A stretch of DNA of 64,000 bases from Cohnella rhizoplanae (GCF_948329515.1 NZ_CAOJCN010000012.1:155385-219384); one strand, 5' to 3'; positions 26,149 to 34,939 are shown, counted from the first letter of the stretch. A program made the numbers and translations. The notes: a model not told the origin generated them from the sequence alone.

Positions 26149-28347
26149 ATGGGCATGGAGCAGCTGCTTGAAAAAGCGTCGACATACATGAAGGAACAGG
26201 ACTTAGAGCGCATCCGGGAGGCCTACGCGTACGCCGACGAGGCGCACCGGGGGCAGCTGCGCAAATCCGGCGAGCCTTATATTCTACACCCCCTCGCGGT
26301 AGCGGAGATCATGGTGCAGATGCAGATGGACGTCGTCACCGTCGAAGCCGCGCTGCTGCACGACGTCGTCGAAGACACGACCGTGACGGTCGAGGACGTG
26401 CGCGGCGAGTTCGGGGAGACGATCGCAGGTCTCGTGGACGGTCTTACCAAGCTGGAGAAGATCCAGTTCCGGTCCAAGGAAGAACAGCAGAACGAGAATT
26501 ACCGCAAGATGTTCGTCGCGATGGCCAACGATATCCGCGTCATCCTCATCAAGCTGGCCGACCGCCTTCACAACATGCGGACGCTGAAGTTTCAGTCGGA
26601 GGAGAGCCAGCGGCGGATCGCGCACGAGACGATGGAGATTTATTGTCCGATCGCGCACCGGCTCGGGATGAGCGCCATCAAGTGGGAGATGGAGGATATC
26701 GCGCTGCGGTACCTGAATCCCCAGCAGTATTACCGGATCGCCAATCTGATGAAGAAGAAGCGCACGGAGCGGGAGGCCTATATCTTCGAGCTCGTCGACA
26801 AGATCCGCGAGAAGCTCGAGGAGATGGGCATCCAAGGAGACATCTCGGGGCGGCCCAAGCATATATACAGCATTTATAAAAAGATGACCGAGCGCGGCAA
26901 GCAGTTCAACGAGATCTACGACCTGCTGGCGATCCGCATCCTCGTGGACAACGTCAAGGACTGCTACGCAACGCTCGGCATCATTCATACGCTCTGGAAG
27001 CCGATGCCCGGACGGTTCAAGGATTATATCGCGATGCCGAAGGCGAACATGTATCAGTCGCTCCATACGACCGTCGTGGGACCGACCGGCGAGCCTACCG
27101 AGGTGCAGATCCGCACCTGGGACATGCACCGGACGAGCGAATACGGGATCGCGGCCCACTGGGCATACAAAGAAGGCAAGGAGTCCGGCAACGTCGCGGG
27201 CAGCTTCGGCGACAAGATGAACTGGTTCCGCGAGATCATCGAGCTGCAGCAGGAGACGCGCGACGCGGCCGAATTCATGGAGTCGCTGAAGATGGACTTC
27301 TTCACCGATCTGGTGTTCGTATTCACGCCGAAGGGCGAGGTTTACGAATTGCCGGCGGGCGCTGTGCCGCTCGACTTCGCGTACCGCATTCATACCGAGG
27401 TCGGCAACCGCACGATCGGGGCCAAGGTCAACGGAAGAATCGTGCCGCTCGACCACAAGCTCAAGACCGGGGATATCGTCGAGATCCTCACCTCCAAGCA
27501 CTCTTACGGTCCGAGCCAAGACTGGCTCAAGGTCGCGCAGTCCTCACATGCGCGCGCCAAGATCCGGGCTTGGTTCAAAAAGGAAAAACGCGAGGAGAAC
27601 GTCGCGAAGGGCCGGGACGCGATCGAGCGCGAGCTGAAGCGTCTGGGACTCGAGCCGCCGGAGTGGATGACCGACGACAAGCTGCTCGAGGCTGCGCGCA
27701 AGTTCACGTTTAACGATATCGAGGACATGATGTCCGCGATCGGGTTCAGCGGCATCACGGCCGCGCAGGTCGTCACCCGCCTCACGGAGAAGCTCCGCAG
27801 AGAGGCCGAGGAAGCCCAGCAGATCCAGTTGACCAGCGAGGTCAAGGAAGTCCGCGCGCCGTCTTCGTCGGCCGCGGTCAATCGCTCCCGCACGTCGAGC
27901 GGCGTCCGGGTGAAGGGCGTGGACAACCTGCTCGTGCGGTTCGCCCGCTGCTGCAATCCGGTGCCCGGCGATCCGATCATCGGATATATCACGCGCGGGC
28001 GCGGCGTGTCCGTGCACCGGTCGGACTGCCAGAACCTGCCGACGGCCGCCGAGGGCGAAGAGGCGCAGCGCGTCATCGAGGTCGAATGGGCGGGCGAGGT
28101 CGAGGCGAGCTACAGCGTCGAGATCGAGATTCTGGGCCACGACCGCAGGGGACTGCTGAACGAAGTGCTGCAGACCGTGTCCGAGAGCAAGACGAACATC
28201 GCCGCGGTGTCCGGTCGGTCGGACCGCAACAAGGTCGCGATCATGCACCTGACGATTTTGATCCGCAACAAGGAGCATCTGCAGAACGTGGTAGACAAGA
28301 TCAAGCGGATCAAGGATATTTTCTCTGTGCAGCGGCTGATGCAATAA
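26149..28347 (+). CDS. relA: Bifunctional (p)ppGpp synthetase/hydrolase Rel
   Basis: A 732-residue Rel enzyme, close to the 734 residues of Bacillus RelA. The hydrolase HD motif HDVVEDT (near 71-77) is intact; the synthetase domain has GRFKDYIAMPKANMYQSLHT near 288, where RFKD is the charge type of bifunctional enzymes. TGS (about 389-450, starting VFVFTPKGEVYELPAG), a zinc-finger-like domain with ARCCNPVPGD, and a C-terminal ACT domain follow. I chose ATG 26149 (AAGGA seven bases upstream); the frame is open for 34 more codons into the promoter. dtd follows as in Bacillus. Confidence 0.97.
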   Translation: MGMEQLLEKASTYMKEQDLERIREAYAYADEAHRGQLRKSGEPYILHPLAVAEIMVQMQMDVVTVEAALLHDVVEDTTVTVEDVRGEFGETIAGLVDGLTKLEKIQFRSKEEQQNENYRKMFVAMANDIRVILIKLADRLHNMRTLKFQSEESQRRIAHETMEIYCPIAHRLGMSAIKWEMEDIALRYLNPQQYYRIANLMKKKRTEREAYIFELVDKIREKLEEMGIQGDISGRPKHIYSIYKKMTERGKQFNEIYDLLAIRILVDNVKDCYATLGIIHTLWKPMPGRFKDYIAMPKANMYQSLHTTVVGPTGEPTEVQIRTWDMHRTSEYGIAAHWAYKEGKESGNVAGSFGDKMNWFREIIELQQETRDAAEFMESLKMDFFTDLVFVFTPKGEVYELPAGAVPLDFAYRIHTEVGNRTIGAKVNGRIVPLDHKLKTGDIVEILTSKHSYGPSQDWLKVAQSSHARAKIRAWFKKEKREENVAKGRDAIERELKRLGLEPPEWMTDDKLLEAARKFTFNDIEDMMSAIGFSGITAAQVVTRLTEKLRREAEEAQQIQLTSEVKEVRAPSSSAAVNRSRTSSGVRVKGVDNLLVRFARCCNPVPGDPIIGYITRGRGVSVHRSDCQNLPTAAEGEEAQRVIEVEWAGEVEASYSVEIEILGHDRRGLLNEVLQTVSESKTNIAAVSGRSDRNKVAIMHLTILIRNKEHLQNVVDKIKRIKDIFSVQRLMQ

Positions 28348-28363
28348 ACGATAGATTTCATGG

Positions 28364-28391
28364 GCGGCCGCGCAGGCCGCTTATCTTTTTT
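28364..28391 (+). terminator. Weak intrinsic terminator between relA and dtd
   Basis: GCGGCC (28364-28369) pairs with GGCCGC (28375-28380) around GCGCA; TTATCTTTTTT follows. With a six-pair stem and interrupted T run, partial readthrough into dtd is likely. Confidence 0.6.
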
Positions 28392-28407
28392 GCGGGAGTG
28401 GTGCAGG

Positions 28408-28851
28408 GTGAAGGTAGTGTTGCAGCGGGTATCGGGCGCCCGGGTCGAGGTTGAGGGGAATACGATCGGTGAGATCGGAGCGGGATTGCTGCTGCTCGTC
28501 GGCGTCGGCCACGAGGATACGGAGAGCGACGCCGCGTGGATGGCGGACAAGATCGGGGGCCTGAGGATCTTCGAGGATGAGACCGGCAAGATGAACCTGT
28601 CCGTGAAAGACACGGGCGGCGCGATCCTGTCCGTGTCGCAGTTCACCTTGTTCGGGGATTGCCGCAAGGGGCGGCGCCCGAACTTCATGGGAGCTGCCCG
28701 GCCCGATGCGGCTTCCGCGCTTTATGACCGATTCAACGATTTGCTGCGAGAGGCGGGGTTGACCGTGGAAACGGGGACGTTCGGCGCGATGATGGACGTG
28801 TCCTTGACGAACGACGGTCCCGTGACGCTGATTCTGGACACGAAGGATTAG
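28408..28851 (+). CDS. dtd: D-aminoacyl-tRNA deacylase
   Basis: A 147-residue enzyme, the same length as Bacillus Dtd. It removes D-amino acids (and glycine mischarged on tRNA-Ala) from tRNA. The two active-site motifs are SQFTLFGDCRKGRRPNF near residue 78 and NDGPVTLILDT near 137. The GTG start 28408 has GGGAG nine bases upstream and gives the standard beginning MKVVLQRVSGARVEVEG. It stands directly behind relA, as in Bacillus. Confidence 0.96.
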   Translation: MKVVLQRVSGARVEVEGNTIGEIGAGLLLLVGVGHEDTESDAAWMADKIGGLRIFEDETGKMNLSVKDTGGAILSVSQFTLFGDCRKGRRPNFMGAARPDAASALYDRFNDLLREAGLTVETGTFGAMMDVSLTNDGPVTLILDTKD

Positions 28852-28942
28852 CGCGGGCCGCGGCGGATCGGCCTTGCCTGATTGCTCTTCCGCAAGCAGA
28901 TCGCGGTTGAATGGGAGATCGCGCTGTCGGCAACACTACGTC

Positions 28943-28959
28943 CTATACGCTTTGTATAG
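28943..28959 (+). promoter_or_regulatory. 6-bp inverted repeat upstream of small gene
   Basis: CTATAC and GTATAG (28943-28948 and 28954-28959) form a perfect inverted repeat around GCTTT, ending seven bases before the small gene's ribosome site. It could be an operator or a short mRNA hairpin; no T run follows. Confidence 0.4.
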
Positions 28960-28976
28960 CGAAAGGAGCCGTAGGT

Positions 28977-29150
28977 ATGCGCCAATCTCCCAAAGAAGCC
29001 AGGATGGATCGCGCGGGCCGTACGTTGCCGGGCGCCGACCGGCGGGAAGCGCAGTCGCTCATGGGCGAGGAGTTCGCCTCGGAGCTTGCGCCGCCGGGCG
29101 GACGTTCTGCGGACGGCGGTGCCCGTACCGAACGTCCGAAGCGCGGTTAA
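28977..29150 (+). CDS. Small hypothetical protein, possibly YfhD-like
   Basis: A 57-residue hydrophilic, charged protein with no transmembrane segment. AAAGGAG lies eight bases before the ATG, which supports real translation. The segment EEFASELAPP faintly resembles the EFSxELA core of YfhD, a small Bacillales protein of unknown role, but the similarity is short. It runs into the terminator at 29297. Many small proteins of this composition are spore-associated; that is a guess here. Confidence 0.5.
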   Translation: MRQSPKEARMDRAGRTLPGADRREAQSLMGEEFASELAPPGGRSADGGARTERPKRG

Positions 29151-29296
29151 TGCGCAGTAGCAGCGATGGCGGCTGCGGCAGCAAAAGAAATAAATTCCAG
29201 CATTTGTAACAAAGCCGTAATGTTAGCTTCATCCGCGCTTAATGAATTCCGACTATTATTGTTGGTGACCCCCTTTTTCTATAAAGCTACAAAATT

Positions 29297-29328
29297 GAGC
29301 CCGCTCTTATGAGCGGGCTCCTTTTTTT
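29297..29328 (+). terminator. Bidirectional intrinsic terminator
   Basis: A perfect 10-bp stem GAGCCCGCTC/GAGCGGGCTC (29297-29306 and 29311-29320) around TTAT is followed by seven T residues; the minus strand reads AATTTTG after the stem. It serves the small gene on the plus strand and the reductase gene on the minus strand. Confidence 0.92.
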
Positions 29329-29340
29329 GACGGTAGGCCG

Positions 29341-30393
29341 TCATGATTTGGCGAACATTTGCTTCTTAAGCTCGGCGTTGCGCTGGACGAACACTTCGTT
29401 GTGAGACGAGACCATGCCGTATGCGGCGGCGTCCGGCGTGATGTACTGCTTCGCTTTATTGACGGCGTTGGCCGCGTCCTGGAAGGCGCCTGCGATCAGA
29501 TGCAGCTTGCCGTCGTGCGCCAGAATATCGCCGGCCGCGTACAGTCCCGGCACGGACGTCTCGCTCATCGGCGTGCCGTCGATGCCCCAGTCGGGACGCA
29601 TGCGGACGGCGATGTCGCTCTTGTCGAGCATATCGCTGTCGCGCTCGTACCCATGGTTAATGATCACTTCGTCCACCTCGAGCTCGACCATGGAGCCGTC
29701 CTCCATGTTTTTCAGCATCACGCTGCGGATCGCGTCATGAGCCGGCGTGGCGATCAGCCTGTCGATCGAGGTATTCAGCAGGCAGACGACGGAGCCGCTG
29801 TTCAGCTTCGCGATCTCGGCTTCATGTCCCTTCAGCGTTTCCTTGCGGTACGTGAGATACACCTGCCTGGCGATCGGCTCGAGCTCGTTGGCCCAGTCGA
29901 TCGCCGTATTGCCGCCGCCCGAGATGAGGACGGTCTTGTCCTTGAAGCGGGATAGGGACTTCACGGTGTAATGAAGATTGGACACTTCGAACCGGTCCGC
30001 GCCTTCGATGTCGAGCTTGGTCGGCTTCAGGATGCCGCCGCCGACGGCCAGGATCACGGTCTTGGAAAAGTGCCGCGCGCCGGATGCCGCATGCAGGACG
30101 AAGACGCCTTCCTCGTCTTGGGCGATGGACGTGACTTTTTCGCCGAGGACGACTTCCGGGTTGAAGGTGAGACCCTGCTGAATCAGCTGATGGATCAGCT
30201 GCTCGCCGGTCACCGGCGTGAGGCCGCCGACGTCCCAGATCATCTTCTCGGGATAGACGTTGACTTTGCCGCCGAGCATGGGCTGATATTCGATGAGCTT
30301 CGTTTTCATTCCCCGCAAGCCGCTATAGAATGCGGAGTACAGCCCCGCGGGGCCGCCGCCGATGATGGTGACGTCGAATACGTTCGGTTCCAT
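29341..30393 (-). CDS. Ferredoxin--NADP reductase, YumC type
   Basis: A 350-residue thioredoxin-reductase-like flavoprotein. The FAD site VTIIGGGPAGLYSAFYSG is at residues 8-25, the NADPH site SGGGNTAIDWA near 160, and the second FAD motif YAAGDILAHDGK near 287. The redox-active CxxC of thioredoxin reductase is absent, which marks it as a TrxR-like FNR such as Bacillus YumC, the essential reductase for ferredoxin/flavodoxin. AAAGGAG is 14 bases upstream of the ATG, a rather long gap. A Fur box covers its promoter. A ferredoxin gene is at 62107 in this window. Confidence 0.9.
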   Translation of the reverse strand: MEPNVFDVTIIGGGPAGLYSAFYSGLRGMKTKLIEYQPMLGGKVNVYPEKMIWDVGGLTPVTGEQLIHQLIQQGLTFNPEVVLGEKVTSIAQDEEGVFVLHAASGARHFSKTVILAVGGGILKPTKLDIEGADRFEVSNLHYTVKSLSRFKDKTVLISGGGNTAIDWANELEPIARQVYLTYRKETLKGHEAEIAKLNSGSVVCLLNTSIDRLIATPAHDAIRSVMLKNMEDGSMVELEVDEVIINHGYERDSDMLDKSDIAVRMRPDWGIDGTPMSETSVPGLYAAGDILAHDGKLHLIAGAFQDAANAVNKAKQYITPDAAAYGMVSSHNEVFVQRNAELKKQMFAKS

Positions 30394-30467
30394 ATCGCGA
30401 TCGTTCGCTCCTTTATGATTCGCTGTTGAGCCGGGCGGCCGTTTTCCGGCAGGGGCTCTTTTCAGCT

Positions 30468-30504
30468 ATCGTATCATATTTTCATGAGAATGAGAATCGT
30501 TATT
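30468..30504 (-). promoter_or_regulatory. Fur-box-covered promoter of the ferredoxin-NADP reductase gene
   Basis: The 19 bases at 30486-30504 match the classic Fur box GATAATGATAATCATTATC at 15 positions. On the minus strand TTCTCA (30496-30491) and TACGAT (30473-30468), 17 bp apart, form a sigma-A-like promoter whose -35 lies within the box. Repression by Fur with iron is the expected outcome; the site is read directly, the regulation is inferred. Confidence 0.75.
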
Positions 30505-30541
30505 AATTGAAGGCCCTAGATCGATGCGATCTCGCCTTTTC

Positions 30542-30571
30542 TTGACATGCCGGCTCGGGCAAGGGTAAAAT
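30542..30571 (+). promoter_or_regulatory. Sigma-A promoter of hisS-aspS
   Basis: A consensus TTGACA (30542-30547), an 18-bp spacer and TAAAAT (30566-30571). The start point falls near 30578, at the beginning of the T-box leader. It lies 38 bases from the Fur box of the divergent reductase gene. Confidence 0.85.
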
Positions 30572-30577
30572 GAAACT

Positions 30578-30933
30578 CAATTGTATCAAGCCATGGATTC
30601 CATGACGGGAAGAAGTACGCCGGACCCACGTCTCCAGAGAGGATCGCCTTAGGCTGCGAGCGATCCGCCGATGACCGGACGAAAGACCTCCCCGAGAACC
30701 TCCCGCGAACGGGCGGACATGAGGCGGATCGCGCTCCACGAGAGCCGGCGCCGAGCTGTCGCTTCAGTAGCCGGCAGGCGTCCGCCGGGCGTTAACCGGT
30801 TCAAGAGCGAGCGCTATCGCCTCTGCGGTCTCCGCAGGACGAGCGTTCGAACGACGGGTGGCACCGCGGGAGCATATGCGAGCTCTCGTCCCGGTCGGCG
30901 CAGCGATGCGTCGTCCGGGCGAGGGCTTTTTTT
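30578..30933 (+). promoter_or_regulatory. T-box riboswitch leader of hisS-aspS
   Basis: The T-box core GGGTGGCACCGCG spans 30856-30868. Stem I features are the AGTA motif near 30614, AGAGAG near 30635, and a GGATCGC/GCGATCC distal stem whose loop holds GGCTGCGAG. The terminator (arms 30881-30894 and 30915-30927, seven Ts to 30933) competes with the antiterminator formed by the T-box. Uncharged tRNA binding would allow readthrough into hisS. GAC at 30673-30675 (Asp) is the best visible specifier; a His codon is not evident in the expected loop. Confidence 0.9.
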
Positions 30934-30960
30934 GATGAATCTTGAGAGGGTGGTGCAGCA

Positions 30961-32241
30961 ATGGCATTCCAGAAGCCGCCGGGCACGCAGGACTTCCTGC
31001 CGGGCGCGTCCGAGCTGTGGCAATACGTCGAGAACACCGCAAGGGAAGTCAGCCGCAGATATCGGTTCAGAGAGATCCGCACGCCGATGTTCGAAGCGAC
31101 CGAGCTGTTCAGGCGCGGCGTCGGCGAGACGACGGACATCGTCGAGAAGGAGATGTATACGTTCGTAGACAAAGGCGAGCGGAGCATGACGCTGCGTCCG
31201 GAGGGCACGGCGGGCGTCGTCCGCGCTTATGTAGAGAACAAGCTGTACGGAGAGCCCGAGCTGTCCAAGCTGTATTACATCGGACCGATGTTCCGCTACG
31301 AGCGCGCGCAAGCCGGCCGTTACCGGCAGTTTCACCAGTTCGGCGTGGAGGCGATCGGCTCGGAAGAACCGTCGCTGGACGCTGAGGTCATCGCGCTGGG
31401 CTACACGTTTTACAAGGAAGTGGGACTGACCGGCGTGACCGTCGACATCAACTCGGTCGGCACGCCCGAGGTGCGCGCGGTCTACCGCGAGACGCTGCTC
31501 GGCTTCCTCCGTCCGATCAAGGATACGCTGTGCAAGGATTGCCAGTCGCGCATGGAGCGCAATCCGCTGCGCGTGCTCGACTGCAAGGTCGATCAGGACA
31601 AGTTCGAAGGCGCGCCGTCCATTCTCGACAGTCTGGACGAGGCGAGCAGCACGCACTTTGCGCTCGTGCGCCGTTACCTGGACGACATGGGCGTGCCTTA
31701 CAGGGTCAACCCTAGACTCGTTCGCGGACTCGATTATTACACCCACACCGCGTTCGAGTACAAGGCGCAGGGCATCGGCGCGATCGATACGATCGGCGGC
31801 GGCGGCCGCTACAACGGCCTCGTCTCCGAGATCGGCGGCGAGGACCGGCCCGGCGTGGGCTTGGGACTCGGGCTCGAGCGCACGGTCATGCTGCTCGAGA
31901 GCCAGAATGCCAAGCCGGACTTCGGCCCGGCCGTCGACGTGTTCGTGATCGCGCTCGGCGAGCGGGCCGAGCGCGAGGCGCCCGGATTGCTCTATCGGCT
32001 GCGCGAGGCCGGCCTGTCGGTCGACAAGGACTATCAAGGCCGCAAGACGAAGACGCTGTTCAAGGCCGCCGACCGCATCGGCGCGCGCTACGCGGCCGTC
32101 ATCGGCGATGACGAGCTGGAGCGGGGCGAGGTCGGGCTGAAGAACCTGAAGACGCAGGAGCAGCGGCAAGTGCCGCTCGCCGGATTGGCCGAAGCGGTAC
32201 GCGCATGGAACCAACAAGACGAAGAGGGGTTAACGCAATGA
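30961..32241 (+). CDS. hisS: Histidyl-tRNA synthetase
   Basis: A 426-residue class II synthetase of normal length (424 in Bacillus). Motif 2 region MFRYERAQAGRYRQFHQFG lies near 110, LRPEGTAGVVRAYVE near 78, and the histidine-specific motifs GLDYYTHTAFEY near 257 and GGGRYNGL near 280; the anticodon-binding domain forms the C-terminal quarter. It begins 28 bases after the T-box terminator with GAGGGTGG upstream. The stop overlaps the aspS start by ATGA. Confidence 0.97.
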   Translation: MAFQKPPGTQDFLPGASELWQYVENTAREVSRRYRFREIRTPMFEATELFRRGVGETTDIVEKEMYTFVDKGERSMTLRPEGTAGVVRAYVENKLYGEPELSKLYYIGPMFRYERAQAGRYRQFHQFGVEAIGSEEPSLDAEVIALGYTFYKEVGLTGVTVDINSVGTPEVRAVYRETLLGFLRPIKDTLCKDCQSRMERNPLRVLDCKVDQDKFEGAPSILDSLDEASSTHFALVRRYLDDMGVPYRVNPRLVRGLDYYTHTAFEYKAQGIGAIDTIGGGGRYNGLVSEIGGEDRPGVGLGLGLERTVMLLESQNAKPDFGPAVDVFVIALGERAEREAPGLLYRLREAGLSVDKDYQGRKTKTLFKAADRIGARYAAVIGDDELERGEVGLKNLKTQEQRQVPLAGLAEAVRAWNQQDEEGLTQ

Positions 32242-34088
32242 CGATGCTTAAAACATTTGATGCAGGCAAGCTGACGAAGGAACACGTTGGACAAACGGTT
32301 GTACTGAACGGATGGGTGCAGGGATGGCGCGACTTCGGCGGCATTCTGTTCATCGACCTCCGCGATCGCAGCGGAATCGTCCAGATCGTGTTCAATCCCG
32401 AATTTTCCGGCGATGCGCTGGAGCTCGGCGGACGCGCGCGCAACGAATACGTGCTGGCGGTGAAGGGCAAGGTCGTCGAGCGCGATCCCGAGACGGTCAA
32501 CGCGAACCTGGCGACCGGCGAGATCGAGGTGCAGGTAACCGAAGTCGAGGTTATGAACAGCGCCAAGACGCCTCCTTTCCCGATCGAGGACGGAGTGGAA
32601 GTGGATGAATCCCTCCGCCTGAAGTACCGCTATCTCGACCTGCGCCGTCCGGAGATGCAGCGCACGCTGTACCTGCGCTCCAAGGCGACCAAGGTGTTCC
32701 GGGACTTCTTGGACGATCACGGCTTCCTTGACGTCGAGACGCCGATCCTGACCAAGAGCACGCCTGAGGGCGCGCGCGATTACCTCGTGCCGAGCCGCGT
32801 CCATCCGGGCGAGTTCTTCGCCCTGCCGCAGTCGCCGCAGCTGTTCAAGCAGCTGCTGATGATCGGCGGCATCGAGCGCTACTATCAGGTCGCCCGCTGC
32901 TTCCGCGACGAAGACCTGCGAGCCGACCGCCAGCCCGAGTTCACCCAGGTCGACATCGAGACTTCCTTCCTGTCGCAGGACCAGCTGCTCGGCATGATGG
33001 AGGAGCTGATGGCGCGCCTGTTCCGCGAGACGATCGGCGCCGAGATCGAGACGCCGTTCCAGCGGCTCACGTATGCGGACGCGATCCATAAGTACGGCTC
33101 GGACAAGCCGGACCTGCGCTTCGGGCTCGAGATCGAGGACGTCACCGACATCGTCAAGACGAGCGACGTTAAGGTATTCGCTTCGGTCGCAGCCGGAGGG
33201 GGCGTCGTCAAGGCGCTCAACGCCAAGGGCTGCGCGAGCTGGAGCCGCAAGGAGCTCGACGACCTGCAGCCGTTCGCCGCGCGCTACGGCGGCAAGGGCA
33301 TCGCCTGGATCACGGTCAAGGACGGCGAGTGGAAGGGCCCGATCGTCAAGTTCTTCAAGCCTGAAGAGATCGCGGCGCTGACCGAGCGCCTCGGCGTAGA
33401 GGACGGAGACCTGCTCTGCTTCTCCGCCGACAAGCTCAAGACCGCAGCCGACGTCATGGGCAACCTGCGTCTCAAGGTCGGACGCGACCTCGGCCTCATC
33501 GACAACGCGAAGTTCAAGTTCCTGTGGGTCGTCGACTTCCCGCTGCTCGGCTGGGACGAAGAGGGCAAGCGCTGGGTCGCCGAGCATCACCCGTTCACCC
33601 GCCCGCGCGACGAGGACATCGCATTGTTCGACTCCGATCCGGGCGCGATCCGCGCGCAGGCGTACGATATCGTCCTGAACGGCTACGAAGTCGGCGGCGG
33701 CTCGATGCGCATCTATCGCCGCGAAGTGCAGGAGAAGATGTTCTCCGCGCTCGGCTTCACGCTTGAAGAAGCCAAGGAACGCTTCGGCTTCTTCCTCGAC
33801 GCGTTCGACTACGGTACGCCTCCGCACGGCGGCATCGCCTTCGGCCTCGACCGTCTGATCATGCTGCTCACGGGCCGCACGAACCTGCGCGAGACGATCG
33901 CTTTCCCCAAGACGGCGAGCGCGACCGACCTGCTCACCGACGCGCCGTCCGGCGTAGAAAACAAGCAGCTCGAGGACCTGCACATCCGCCTGTCCGCCAA
34001 GGCGATCGCCGCCCAGGCCAAGGCAGCCGCGCCGGCCGAACAGGCTGCGGAAGACGGATCGGCGGAGCCTGCCGCCGCTAAGGAATAA
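32238..34088 (+). CDS. aspS: Aspartyl-tRNA synthetase
   Basis: A 616-residue class IIb synthetase. The N-terminal OB anticodon-binding domain (WRDFGGILFIDLRDRSGIV) is followed by the catalytic core with FTQVDIETSF near 235, the bacterial GAD insertion, and motif 3 GIAFGLDRLIMLL near 530. A final Ala-rich tail of about 25 residues (AKAAAPAEQ to the end) exceeds the Bacillus enzyme, which has 592 residues. ATG 32238 gives the hisS overlap. Whether it is discriminating or also charges Asn tRNA is not decided by this window. Confidence 0.96.
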   Translation: MTMLKTFDAGKLTKEHVGQTVVLNGWVQGWRDFGGILFIDLRDRSGIVQIVFNPEFSGDALELGGRARNEYVLAVKGKVVERDPETVNANLATGEIEVQVTEVEVMNSAKTPPFPIEDGVEVDESLRLKYRYLDLRRPEMQRTLYLRSKATKVFRDFLDDHGFLDVETPILTKSTPEGARDYLVPSRVHPGEFFALPQSPQLFKQLLMIGGIERYYQVARCFRDEDLRADRQPEFTQVDIETSFLSQDQLLGMMEELMARLFRETIGAEIETPFQRLTYADAIHKYGSDKPDLRFGLEIEDVTDIVKTSDVKVFASVAAGGGVVKALNAKGCASWSRKELDDLQPFAARYGGKGIAWITVKDGEWKGPIVKFFKPEEIAALTERLGVEDGDLLCFSADKLKTAADVMGNLRLKVGRDLGLIDNAKFKFLWVVDFPLLGWDEEGKRWVAEHHPFTRPRDEDIALFDSDPGAIRAQAYDIVLNGYEVGGGSMRIYRREVQEKMFSALGFTLEEAKERFGFFLDAFDYGTPPHGGIAFGLDRLIMLLTGRTNLRETIAFPKTASATDLLTDAPSGVENKQLEDLHIRLSAKAIAAQAKAAAPAEQAAEDGSAEPAAAKE

Positions 34089-34121
34089 ACGAACCTGAAG
34101 CGCCAAGAGAGGAGCGATCCC

Positions 34122-34880
34122 ATGCTGCACCAGTTCTCGCGCACCGAGCTAGCCATCGGACCCGAGGGACTCGAGACGCTCAAGGGAAGTACGGTCGCCG
34201 TGCTCGGAATAGGGGGCGTCGGCGGCATCGCCGCCGAGGCGCTCGCCAGATCGGGCATCGGACGCATCATTCTGATCGACAAGGACGTCGTCGACATCAC
34301 GAACGTCAACCGGCAGATCCATGCGCTCACGACGACCGTCGGCCAACTGAAGGCCGAGCTGATGCGCGACCGCATCAAGCTGATCAATCCGGACTGCGAC
34401 GCGATCGCGCTCAATATGTTTTATACGGAAGAGACCTACGAGGAACTGTTCAAGTATCCGCTCGACTACGTCATCGATGCTTCCGATACGATCTCTTACA
34501 AGATCCACCTTATCAAGCAGTGCCTCGAACGTCGCATCCCGATCATCTCCAGCATGGGCGCCGCGAACAAGATGGACCCGAGCCGGTTCCAGGTGGCCGA
34601 CATCTCCAAGACGACTATGGATCCGATCGCGCGCGTCATCCGCACCAAGCTGCGCAAGGAAGGGATCAAGAAAGGCGTCAAAGTCGTGTTCTCCACGGAG
34701 GATCCGATCAAGCCTCGAGACGACGTGACCCAGCGCATCGTGCCGGATACGGCGCGCAAGGATATCCGCAAAGCGCAGCAGCCGCCTTCGAGCAATGCTT
34801 TCGTGCCGCCCGTGGCCGGACTCATCATGGTGAGCGTCGTTTTCCGCGAGCTGGTCGAAGCGGGCAATAAAAAGCAGTAG
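34122..34880 (+). CDS. tcdA: tRNA threonylcarbamoyladenosine dehydratase (TcdA/YrvM)
   Basis: A 252-residue ThiF/E1-like ATPase that cyclises t6A to ct6A in tRNA. The nucleotide site VAVLGIGGVGGIAAEALARSG lies near residue 24, and DKDVVDITNVNRQ near 50 is the family hallmark. Bacillus YrvM also follows hisS-aspS, where the 6S gene bsrA sits between; here only 33 bases separate aspS and tcdA and the 6S gene is about 15 kb away. A GAGAGGAG site precedes the ATG. Confidence 0.95.
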   Translation: MLHQFSRTELAIGPEGLETLKGSTVAVLGIGGVGGIAAEALARSGIGRIILIDKDVVDITNVNRQIHALTTTVGQLKAELMRDRIKLINPDCDAIALNMFYTEETYEELFKYPLDYVIDASDTISYKIHLIKQCLERRIPIISSMGAANKMDPSRFQVADISKTTMDPIARVIRTKLRKEGIKKGVKVVFSTEDPIKPRDDVTQRIVPDTARKDIRKAQQPPSSNAFVPPVAGLIMVSVVFRELVEAGNKKQ

Positions 34881-34895
34881 CGTCACGATAGGCGA

Positions 34896-34939
34896 AAAGC
34901 CTTCCTTTAAGCGCCCAGCGCCGAAGAGGAAGGCTTTTT
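34896..34939 (+). terminator. Intrinsic terminator after tcdA
   Basis: A perfect 11-bp stem AAAGCCTTCCT/AGGAAGGCTTT (34896-34906 and 34927-34937) with a 20-base loop is followed by T residues. It closes the hisS-aspS-tcdA unit. The next 180 bases hold only degenerate GGCGG-rich repeats (GGCGGTACGG at 34953 and 34977). Confidence 0.85.

Noticed and set aside
28911..28976. Upstream extension of the small gene to 28911
   Set aside because: The AAAGGAG site at 28961 points to ATG 28977, and the inverted repeat lies in the extension.
32088..34130. 680-codon open frame opposite aspS, and other long antisense frames (for example 595-1779, 20748-22286)
   Set aside because: They mirror well-conserved genes in high-GC DNA, have low-complexity Arg/Asp/Leu composition, and lack ribosome sites and recognisable domains.
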